From Burkholderiales bacterium UBA6064 (GTDB taxonomy: Bacteria; Pseudomonadota; Gammaproteobacteria; Burkholderiales; Burkholderiaceae_B): 8,901 bases of DNA. The position numbers and the translations under genes are program-made. Below, piece by piece: positions 1 to 5,897 of this stretch. The DNA is taken from positions 11,324 through 20,224 of the forward strand of contig DIYC01000125.1 in assembly GCA_002428895.1 (NCBI GenBank), read 5' to 3'. Numbering within the stretch: the stretch's first letter is position 1; every line of letters begins with the position of its first letter. Under the pieces are notes generated by a model that was not told the origin of the DNA, ran no database searches, and saw only the letters and a program-made list of their open reading frames with translations.

Positions 1-371
1 ACATCAATATCTGCACGAGGAACCACTTGATTGTAATGCACATTAAAGCCATGCGCGAATGCCAAGGCAGCACCCGATTTCATTTTAGGAGCTACCTCAT
101 TTTTATACACATCAGGAATGTTTTCGTCAGGCAACAACATCATGACTACGTCGGCATCTTCAACGGCAGCAGACACTTCTTTGACTGTTAGGCCAGCAGA
201 CTGAGCTTTGGCCCAAGACGAGCCATTTTTACGCAAACCCACAGTGACTTGCACGCCAGAATCACGTAAATTTTGTGCATGCGCATGCCCTTGTGAACCA
301 TAACCAATAATAGATACTTTTTTCTTTTGAATTAAAGATAAATCAGCGTCTTTGTCATAATAGACTTTCAT
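1..371 (-). CDS. ilvC: Ketol-acid reductoisomerase, N-terminal part (cut by window edge)
   Basis: IlvC uses NADPH to isomerise and reduce acetolactate or acetohydroxybutyrate to the dihydroxy acid, the second common step of valine, leucine and isoleucine synthesis in the cytosol. Only the first 123 codons lie in the window; the frame stays open to base 1 and the C-terminal knotted domain is outside. The translation begins [18 protein letters not shown] and carries the dinucleotide-binding loop GYGSQG at residues 23-28, followed by [11 protein letters not shown] and the cofactor-specificity region [10 protein letters not shown] near residues 44-53. The VVMMLLPDE segment and the conserved [10 protein letters not shown] segment follow. 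The ATG at 369-371 is preceded on the minus strand by AAGGA (378-382) six bases upstream, which fixes the start. It is the third gene of the operon, 43 bases after ilvH. The family assignment is secure. Confidence 0.97.
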   Translation of the reverse strand, partial: MKVYYDKDADLSLIQKKKVSIIGYGSQGHAHAQNLRDSGVQVTVGLRKNGSSWAKAQSAGLTVKEVSAAVEDADVVMMLLPDENIPDVYKNEVAPKMKSGAALAFAHGFNVHYNQVVPRADID

Positions 372-415
372 TGAATTTCCTTTTTGCGGATTTGTTGAAA
401 AGAGTTTTAAACAGC

Positions 416-907
416 TTAAATTTTAAGAATTCGTTCACCACGACCAATGCCAGAACTACCCGTACGTACCGTTTCAAGAATGGAAGTAGCCTCAAAGGCC
501 TCGAGAAATGCATCTAACTTGGTATTGTCTCCAGTTAACTCGATGGTATAACTTTTATCGGTAACATCGATAATACGACCGCGAAAAATATCGGACATAC
601 GTTTAACTTCTTCTCGCTCTTTACCGACAGCACGAACTTTAACAAGCATGAGTTCACGCTCGATGTGCGAACCCTCGGATAAATCGAACACCTTAACAAC
701 TTCGATTAAACGATTTAAGTGCTTGGTAATTTGTTCAATCACGTCATCAGAACCCACGGTCACAATGGTCATACGAGATAAAGTTTTGTCTTCTGTGGGG
801 GCAACCGTTAAAGTTTCAATGTTGTAACCTCTTGCTGAAAATAAACCAACCACTCGGGACAATGCGCCTGGCTCATTTTCTAAGAGTACAGAAATAATGT
901 GTCTCAC
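416..907 (-). CDS. ilvH: Acetolactate synthase small (regulatory) subunit
   Basis: IlvH is the regulatory subunit of acetohydroxyacid synthase; it raises the activity of the large subunit and in characterised homologues gives valine feedback inhibition. The 163-residue product has the usual length. Residues 2-76 form an ACT domain ([20 protein letters not shown], then [21 protein letters not shown]), and residues about 80-160 form the C-terminal small-subunit domain. Asn11, Gly14 and Asn29 match the positions that bind valine or give valine resistance when mutated in E. coli IlvH, so I infer the enzyme is valine sensitive. The start is GTG (905-907), not ATG. It is supported by GAGG at 916-919, eight bases upstream, and by the alignment beginning at [10 protein letters not shown]. 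The gene follows ilvI by 20 bases, and its ribosome-binding site lies just after the ilvI stop, which suggests coupled translation. Confidence 0.96.
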   Translation of the reverse strand: MRHIISVLLENEPGALSRVVGLFSARGYNIETLTVAPTEDKTLSRMTIVTVGSDDVIEQITKHLNRLIEVVKVFDLSEGSHIERELMLVKVRAVGKEREEVKRMSDIFRGRIIDVTDKSYTIELTGDNTKLDAFLEAFEATSILETVRTGSSGIGRGERILKI

Positions 908-927
908 TTAAAATACCTCAATGTCAA

Positions 928-2640
928 TTACAAGTCTTCGGAACCCAACAACATGTCGGTTAGTCCTTTTCCGGCTTTTACCATAGGCCAGACATTTTCG
1001 CTTTGGTCGGTAATAAAATCTAAAAACACAAGCCGATCTTTGTATTTACCATAAGCATCTTTAAGCGCAGGCTCAACGTCGGCAGGTTTTGTAATTTGCA
1101 TTCCAATATGACCATAACTTTCAGCCAACTTCACAAAATCGGGCAATGCATCCATATAGGACTCGGAGTAACGGGAACCGTAATCGAGCTGCTGCCATTG
1201 CCGAACCATACCCAGATAGCGATTATTCAGGTTAATAATTTTGGGAGACAAACGATACTGAAAGCAAGTTGACAATTCTTGAATATTCATTTGAATTGAT
1301 CCTTCACCAGTAATACATGCCACCATGGCGCCAGGATTTGCTTTTTGCACACCCATGGCATAAGGTAAACCAACACCCATGGTGCCAAGGCCACCTGAAT
1401 TAATCCACCGACGTGGTTCATTAAATTTGTAGTATTGAGCAGCCCACATTTGATGTTGGCCTACATCTGAAGTCACAAAGGCTTTACCCTCGGTGACCCG
1501 CCACAATGTTTCAACCACATACTGAGGCTTAATCACATCCGTTGAACCCGCATAACTTAGACAGTTTTTTGAGCGCCACTGTTCAACTTGCTGCCACCAG
1601 TTTTGCAAATCGGTTGGATTAATCGATTGGTTTGCAGCCTCCAACTGAGCATTTAACTCAATTAAGACATCTTTAACATTTCCAACAATTGGAATATCAA
1701 CTTTAACACGCTTAGAAATTGAAGAAGGATCAACATCAATGTGAATAATTTTTCGAGGAATTGACTCAAAGTCGGCAGGATTACCAATAACCCGATCATC
1801 AAAACGCGCCCCCACAGCAATCAGCACATCACAGTGCTGCATAGCCATGTTGGCCTCGTAGGTGCCGTGCATACCTGGCATGCCCACAAACTGGGAGTGA
1901 GTTGCAATAGAAGCACCCAAACCCATTAAAGTATTAGTGACTGGTGCACCGACTAATTGCGTTAAATGACGAAGTTCTTCAGAGGCATTGGATAAAATCA
2001 CGCCACCACCGGCATAAATCATCGGCTTTTTTGCCGATAAAATAAGTTGGGTGGCTTTTTTAATTTGCCCCTGATGGCCTTTAACAATTGGATTGTAAGA
2101 GCGCAATTTAACGGGCTGACTGTAATCAAAAAAAGCTTTTTGAATGGTAATGTCTTTAGGAATGTCAACCAAAACTGGCCCAGGACGCCCTGACTTGGCA
2201 ATATAAAATGCTTCTTTAATGGTTTGTGCCAGTTGATTTACATCTTTGACCAAAAAATTATGCTTAACACAAGGGCGAGTAATTCCAACGGCATCGCACT
2301 CTTGAAAGGCATCTTGACCAATTGCATGTGACGGTACTTGACCTGAGATGATCACCAGCGGAATAGAGTCCATGTACGCAGTGGCAATACCCGTAACCGC
2401 ATTGGTTAAACCGGGCCCAGACGTGACCAAACAAACACCCACTTGATTGCTAGAACGAGAATACGCATCGGCAGCGTGAACAGCAGCCTGCTCGTGTCGA
2501 ACTAAAATATGCTCAAAACCATTTTGGTTGTAAATGGCATCGTAAATATAAAGCACAGCACCGCCGGGATAACCAAAAACATGTTTGGTGCCCTCAAGTT
2601 CAAGCGCTTTGACGACAATTTCTGCGCCGGTCATTTCCAT
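928..2640 (-). CDS. ilvI: Acetolactate synthase large (catalytic) subunit
   Basis: This is the thiamine-diphosphate and FAD dependent catalytic subunit of acetohydroxyacid synthase, which condenses two pyruvates, or pyruvate with 2-ketobutyrate, in the first common step of branched-chain amino acid synthesis. The product has 570 residues, normal for the family. Visible landmarks are FGYPGGAVLYIYDA (22-35), the catalytic glutamate Glu50 in VRHEQAAVHAADAY, the central FAD-binding domain (GVGARFDDRV-like segment near 276-284), and the TPP/magnesium motif starting at GEGSIQM (445-451) and ending with Asn472-Asn473. The usual GDG is GEG here; I recall this variant in several proteobacterial homologues and do not read it as loss of function. 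NRYLGMVRQWQQ (473-484) closes the active site. The ATG at 2638-2640 has AGGGA six bases upstream; a second ATG two codons later is less well spaced. It is the first gene of the operon, behind a structured leader. The symbol could equally be ilvB. Confidence 0.97.
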   Translation of the reverse strand: MEMTGAEIVVKALELEGTKHVFGYPGGAVLYIYDAIYNQNGFEHILVRHEQAAVHAADAYSRSSNQVGVCLVTSGPGLTNAVTGIATAYMDSIPLVIISGQVPSHAIGQDAFQECDAVGITRPCVKHNFLVKDVNQLAQTIKEAFYIAKSGRPGPVLVDIPKDITIQKAFFDYSQPVKLRSYNPIVKGHQGQIKKATQLILSAKKPMIYAGGGVILSNASEELRHLTQLVGAPVTNTLMGLGASIATHSQFVGMPGMHGTYEANMAMQHCDVLIAVGARFDDRVIGNPADFESIPRKIIHIDVDPSSISKRVKVDIPIVGNVKDVLIELNAQLEAANQSINPTDLQNWWQQVEQWRSKNCLSYAGSTDVIKPQYVVETLWRVTEGKAFVTSDVGQHQMWAAQYYKFNEPRRWINSGGLGTMGVGLPYAMGVQKANPGAMVACITGEGSIQMNIQELSTCFQYRLSPKIINLNNRYLGMVRQWQQLDYGSRYSESYMDALPDFVKLAESYGHIGMQITKPADVEPALKDAYGKYKDRLVFLDFITDQSENVWPMVKAGKGLTDMLLGSEDL

Positions 2641-2752
2641 TTCAATTCCCTATAAAACCACACATACACAGGAAGCCTATTGAGAAGCTAACAAAATGCA
2701 GGCTTTGAAATGAAGACCTTAGAAGGAAACATGTCGAAAAGCGCTGGTTTGT

Positions 2753-2773
2753 TAGCCTAAAGGTAATAGGCTA
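2753..2773 (-). repeat. Perfect 7-bp inverted repeat (A/B hairpin) in the ilv leader
   Basis: TAGCCTA at 2753-2759 and TAGGCTA at 2767-2773 are exact inverted copies separated by 7 bases, so the RNA can form a hairpin in either direction. The arms are also able to pair with other leader segments (8 bp with 2674-2681 and 10 bp with 2686-2695), which makes this hairpin one of two alternative states. No U tract follows on either strand, so it is not a plain intrinsic terminator. Confidence 0.5.
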
Positions 2774-2782
2774 GCTGGCCAA

Positions 2783-2802
2783 TGGCGACTTGGTTTTCGC
2801 CA
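2783..2802 (-). repeat. GC-rich hairpin near the 5' end of the ilv leader
   Basis: TGGCGA at 2783-2788 and TCGCCA at 2797-2802 are perfect inverted copies around an 8-base spacer. On the ilv transcript this forms a compact 6-bp stem with loop AAACCAAG, upstream of the A/B hairpin. It may be a 5' stabilising stem or part of the leader fold; its role is inferred only from position. Confidence 0.4.
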
Positions 2803-2826
2803 AACGCGTCTTCAGTTAATTCAAAC

Positions 2827-2861
2827 AGTATAGAATTTACCTAGACATAAAATAACGCCAA
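2827..2861 (-). promoter_or_regulatory. Candidate ilvIHC promoter
   Basis: On the minus strand TTGGCG (2856-2861) matches four of six bases of the sigma-70 -35 box and is followed after 16 bases by TAAATT (2834-2839), which matches four of six of the -10 box. A better -10, TATACT (2827-2832), lies just downstream but has no good -35 at standard spacing. Either would start transcription about 180-190 bases before ilvI and so include the structured leader. The match is modest and the call rests partly on position. Confidence 0.3.
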
Positions 2862-2973
2862 ATTTTATTCTTACCCAAACATTTTGTCAACTCAATTTAT
2901 TTTTTGCCGATCCGCCTAAGCCATTTCAATTTTCGTACAATTGAGGGTTTAAAATTGGCTTTTTAAAATCAAT

Positions 2974-3420
2974 GTGCACCGCATGAACCCTGACTTTCAA
3001 GCCCCATCACGATTAAGACGATTTGCAGCCTTACTGTATGAAGGCATGCTGCTATTTGGCTTACTTTTTATTGCTGGCTATTTGTTTGATACGTTAACTC
3101 AAAGTAGGCATGCTTTAATGTTTCGCTCCGAACGTCAAATCTGGCTTTTCATTGTGCTGGGCATTTATTTTGTTTGGTTTTGGCAAAAAAGTGGTCAAAC
3201 TTTAGCCATGAAAACCTGGCACATTCAATTGCTGCGATTAGACGGAAAACCATTAAGCTGGCTTCAAGCTGCTTTACGCTACGTATTGTGCTACCTATTC
3301 ACCTTAACTGGGATTGCGTTTTTGTATAGTTTTTTTGACTCTCGAGGACAATTCCCTCAAGACCGATTACTTAAAACTCAATTGGTATGCAGCCGTCCTC
3401 GGCCCAAACCAACAAATTGA
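2974..3420 (+). CDS. RDD-family integral membrane protein
   Basis: This is a small inner-membrane protein of the RDD family (YckC-like), whose function is unknown, although some members have been linked to ion transport. The 148-residue product has three hydrophobic segments at about residues 19-37, 54-70 and 98-118. Family marks are the N-terminal PSRLRRFAALLYEGMLLFG, the segment GIYFVWFWQKSGQTLAMKTWHIQLL (63-87) and the C-terminal QDRLLKTQLV (129-138). The name-giving Arg-Asp-Asp is degenerate: the arginines are kept, but the helix reads LLYEG with Glu in place of Asp, as I recall for the betaproteobacterial subgroup. The start is uncertain. GTG at 2974 and ATG at 2983 are both in frame, neither has a clear ribosome-binding site, and the conserved part begins after residue 10. 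It is divergent from ilvI, sharing its upstream region, and convergent with the downstream operon. Confidence 0.85.
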   Translation: MHRMNPDFQAPSRLRRFAALLYEGMLLFGLLFIAGYLFDTLTQSRHALMFRSERQIWLFIVLGIYFVWFWQKSGQTLAMKTWHIQLLRLDGKPLSWLQAALRYVLCYLFTLTGIAFLYSFFDSRGQFPQDRLLKTQLVCSRPRPKPTN

Positions 3421-3434
3421 AGCGAATAATTTGT
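3412..3434. terminator. Possible weak bidirectional terminator between convergent genes
   Basis: ACAAATT (3412-3418) and AATTTGT (3428-3434) are perfect 7-bp inverted copies with a 9-base loop. They span the end of the RDD gene (stop 3418-3420) and the 21-base gap before the convergent stop at 3442-3444. The stem is AT-rich with no following T run, so it would be a weak terminator at best. Its position between two convergent ends is the main support. Confidence 0.25.
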
Positions 3435-3441
3435 CACTGAC

Positions 3442-4428
3442 TCAACCAGAAACTGCCCCAAAAATTTGATCAATTGCCTGCGACAACAACAACCATTCAT
3501 CTTCACTTTTGGGCAAACCACAGCGAATAATCTGATGCTCTTCAGTTTCATACAGTCTCACCAAAACACCATAAGATTCAAGTTGATTGGCCCACACTGA
3601 ACAATTGGGGTGAGTAATCGTCACAAAATAGCTACTTAAATGAACCCACTGTGATGATTTTAATTTACTCAGCCAAAGAGCAGATAAACGAGTGACCGCT
3701 TGATTTAATGCAGCAACTTGTTGTTGCCGCCAATTTTCAGCAGCAAAATAAAATAAAGCAAGCCACCACTGAGGTGCAGATACAGCTTGTGTGCCTACCT
3801 CTTCAAGAAGCGCTTGGCATACTTTCCGAGTACCGCAAACAAACGCGATATTAACTCCCGCCAAACCACTAAATGGTGACATAGAACGCAGAACAATTGC
3901 CGGAACTTCTTCAATAAATGAGCAGTAGGATTCAACCTCTAAACCGTCGATATAGGCTTCGTCTAAGATAAGCCAACCACCCTGAGCACGCAGTTGTAAG
4001 GCTAATTTTTTAGCGTTATCAATACTAATAATTTCGCCAGTTGGATTCACTGGACGACCAAGAACCACAACATCACACTCAGGAATATCGCCCTGTAAAA
4101 TGTGTTCGACAGGCCAATCTAAAACCACATGGCTTGCCCTTCTAAAACGAACATCCCATTGGTCAAAACAAGGCTCAGCCAAGACCACGCGCATAGCCCC
4201 ATACCAGGTTTGAAACAAACGCGCCAACGCAGAAATACCACTATCGATACCAGTTACAGCCAACACCGACTCACATTCAAAAAATTGTGCCGACTGTTGA
4301 TTAAACCGACTACGCAATACTTCAGACTGCTGCCAAACATCGACAGGCATTTGAGGCACATCCAGTGAAAGGTGCGCCAAAGATCCAGAAAGATTTAATT
4401 GAATCGGAGTTCCCGAGCCTTTAAACAT
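3442..4428 (-). CDS. CobC/HisC-like fold-type I aminotransferase homologue, probably catalytically dead
   Basis: The protein resembles class I/II PLP enzymes, closest by eye to CobC (threonine-phosphate decarboxylase) and HisC. Kept features in the 328-residue product are GRPVNPTGE with Asn128, LILDEAYID with Asp156 and Tyr159, the core LRSMSPFSGLAGVNIAF (180-196), and the C-terminal IIRCGLP with Arg302. Against HisC/CobC, which read roughly SK or GK..LAG.R.G here, the Schiff-base lysine is Pro185 (bases 3874-3876) and the PLP-phosphate arginine is Asn193. The N-terminal substrate loop, usually like DLSTGINP, reads NLSGSLAH. I infer that it cannot carry normal PLP chemistry and may be a binding or scaffold protein. 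The frame is full length and undisrupted, so it is not a decaying pseudogene. I prefer the ATG at 4426-4428, with GGAAG (4435-4439) six bases upstream and an 8-base overlap with the spoVR end. An ATG at 4470 would add 14 residues that are only a shifted reading of the spoVR tail. It is last in the operon; I see no cobalamin genes nearby. Confidence 0.75.
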   Translation of the reverse strand: MFKGSGTPIQLNLSGSLAHLSLDVPQMPVDVWQQSEVLRSRFNQQSAQFFECESVLAVTGIDSGISALARLFQTWYGAMRVVLAEPCFDQWDVRFRRASHVVLDWPVEHILQGDIPECDVVVLGRPVNPTGEIISIDNAKKLALQLRAQGGWLILDEAYIDGLEVESYCSFIEEVPAIVLRSMSPFSGLAGVNIAFVCGTRKVCQALLEEVGTQAVSAPQWWLALFYFAAENWRQQQVAALNQAVTRLSALWLSKLKSSQWVHLSSYFVTITHPNCSVWANQLESYGVLVRLYETEEHQIIRCGLPKSEDEWLLLSQAIDQIFGAVSG

Positions 4429-5884
4429 CGGACACTTCCAATCGGACTTGGAAACCCCATAACCTTTCAACTTGAGCTAGAGTTCTTTCAGTTTCCTTGT
4501 CATTTAAAGGTCGACCACGGGGTGATATGTGAGTCAACGTTAAAGACCGATCGGTCATACGGGCATAGGAAGTCACTTGAATATCGGGCACAATATTTTC
4601 TCGTGCATATTGATTAGCCAGTAAAGTACGAACTCTACGGTAACCCTCATTATTATGAATTGAATCGACAATTAAATCAGACTCGCTTTCGTAGTCAGCA
4701 AGCGCAAACAGCCTAAAGTCTCGAATCACTTTCGGAGACAAAAACTGACGAATAAATGATTCATCTTTAAAATTTCGCATGGCGTGATCTAAGTACATCA
4801 ACCAATTTTTTTTACCTGCCATTTCAGGAAACCACAATTTATCTTCTTCAGTGGGATGTTCGCAAATTCGACGAATATCTGTAAAAATAGCAAAGCCTAA
4901 GGCATACGGGTTAAGGGCACGATAGCGGCCATCACTAGCCTCGGGCTGAAAAACAACGTTGGTATGAGATTGCAAAAACTCCAGCATGAAGCCATCGCCA
5001 ACATGCTTTCGATCGTACAGGGTATTCAGCAAAGTGTAATGCCAAAAACTGGCCCAACCCTCATTCATGACTTTGGTTTGCATTTGCGGATAAAAATATT
5101 GTGACATTTTTCTCACAATACGAACCAGCTCGCGCTCCCAATCTTTGAGTTTTGGGGCTTCTTTTTCGATAAAGTACAGTAAATTTTCTACGGGTTCAGG
5201 GGGGTAATTATCACGTTCACGTTCAATTTTAGCGGCTTCAGTGGGCGCTACTTTGGCCATAATTGCGTCATATTGCAAGCGTTTATCTTCGTCTAATTGT
5301 TGCTGCCGTTTTTTGATAGCAGCCTCTGATTCAAAACGTCGTTTAAAGCGATCAACACCCAAATATTGCAGCGCATGGGCCGCATCAAGAATTTCTTCTA
5401 CAGCTTCAAAACCATATTTTTCTTCACATTCCATCACATAATTTTTTGCAAACACTAAATAGTCGATAATTGTGTCGGCTTTAGTCCATTGCCGAAACAT
5501 GTAATTATTTTTAAAAAACGAATTGTGCCCATAACACGCATGCGCAATCACTAACGTTTGCATGGTGAGCGTATTTTCTTCCATCAAATAAGCAATACAA
5601 GGGTCTGAATTAATCACCACTTCGTAGGCCAAATTTTGTTGGCCATTTTGGTACAAGTGTTCGTTAACAGAAAATGATTTACCGTAGCTCCAGTGCGGAT
5701 ACATGACTGGCATGGCATGACTAGAATAAGCATCCAACATTTGCTCAGAGGTGATCACTTCAATTTGATTGGCATAAATACTGAGTTTGTATTCATTCAG
5801 CGCAATATCAGCAATGACTTGATCAACGTCATGAAGTGCTTCAAAAGTCCACTCGTTATGAAACCTGTCTAAACGTATTGGCAT
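4421..5884 (-). CDS. spoVR: SpoVR family protein (E. coli YcgB homologue)
   Basis: SpoVR was named for a role in Bacillus spore cortex formation; in proteobacteria the homologue YcgB belongs to the stationary-phase and starvation group with YeaG and YeaH, and its biochemistry is unknown. The 487-residue product is close to the usual 500-510. Family signatures are PVMYPHWSYGKSF (59-71), YEVVINSDPCIAYLMEENT (87-105), AHACYGHNSFFKNN (114-127), NEGWASFWHYTLLNTLYD (274-291), LNPYALGFAIFTDI (324-337) and the C-terminal region DPDIQ-like to RPLN (432-461). Residues about 180-225 are highly charged and probably a coiled coil. There is no signal peptide or membrane segment, so it is likely cytosolic. 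The start ATG (5882-5884) has AGGGG (5891-5895) six bases upstream, abutting the yeaH stop 13 bases away. The 3' end overlaps the next gene by 8 bases (shared ATGTTTAA), which suggests coupled translation. Confidence 0.95.
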   Translation of the reverse strand: MPIRLDRFHNEWTFEALHDVDQVIADIALNEYKLSIYANQIEVITSEQMLDAYSSHAMPVMYPHWSYGKSFSVNEHLYQNGQQNLAYEVVINSDPCIAYLMEENTLTMQTLVIAHACYGHNSFFKNNYMFRQWTKADTIIDYLVFAKNYVMECEEKYGFEAVEEILDAAHALQYLGVDRFKRRFESEAAIKKRQQQLDEDKRLQYDAIMAKVAPTEAAKIERERDNYPPEPVENLLYFIEKEAPKLKDWERELVRIVRKMSQYFYPQMQTKVMNEGWASFWHYTLLNTLYDRKHVGDGFMLEFLQSHTNVVFQPEASDGRYRALNPYALGFAIFTDIRRICEHPTEEDKLWFPEMAGKKNWLMYLDHAMRNFKDESFIRQFLSPKVIRDFRLFALADYESESDLIVDSIHNNEGYRRVRTLLANQYARENIVPDIQVTSYARMTDRSLTLTHISPRGRPLNDKETERTLAQVERLWGFQVRLEVSDV

Positions 5885-5897
5885 TGTTTTCCCCTAA

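Larger units (their letters stand above)
2641..2826 (-). promoter_or_regulatory. Structured 5' leader of the ilvIHC operon, attenuator-like
   Basis: No convincing gene lies in this stretch. Read on the minus strand it contains several segments able to pair in competing ways. A (2765-2775) contains AGCCTATT, B (2747-2759) contains TAGGCTAACAAA, C (2686-2696) contains TTTTGTTAGCT, D (2700-2706) contains AAAGCCT and E (2673-2681) contains AATAGGCTT. A can pair with B (7 bp) or E (8 bp), B with A or C (10 bp including one G-U), and D with E (6 bp). Overlapping choices of this kind are typical of attenuators and riboregulators, and ilv operons are often controlled this way. No run of U follows the last hairpin and no leader peptide rich in Leu, Val or Ile is visible, so a classical ilv attenuator is not demonstrated. 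Pairings were found by eye, without folding energies. Confidence 0.4.

Noticed and set aside
1297..1311. GEG instead of GDG in the TPP/magnesium motif of IlvI (Glu446)
   Set aside because: The codon is clearly GAA, but I recall GEGSIQM in many proteobacterial acetolactate synthases, and the rest of the active site, including Glu50 and Asn472-473, is intact. It is likely lineage-typical.
2673..2705. D/E hairpin as an intrinsic terminator before ilvI
   Set aside because: The stem is only 6 bp with a 21-base loop and is followed by CCTGTGTATG rather than a U run; it is kept only as part of the alternative-pairing leader.
4429..4470. Longer N-terminus of the aminotransferase-like protein from ATG 4470
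   Set aside because: The extra 14 residues are a shifted reading of the conserved spoVR tail, there is no ribosome-binding site before 4470, and ATG 4428 has one with good spacing.
4129..4617. Two plus-strand frames opposite the aminotransferase-like gene and the spoVR end
   Set aside because: They lie wholly antisense to well-supported genes and resemble no family.
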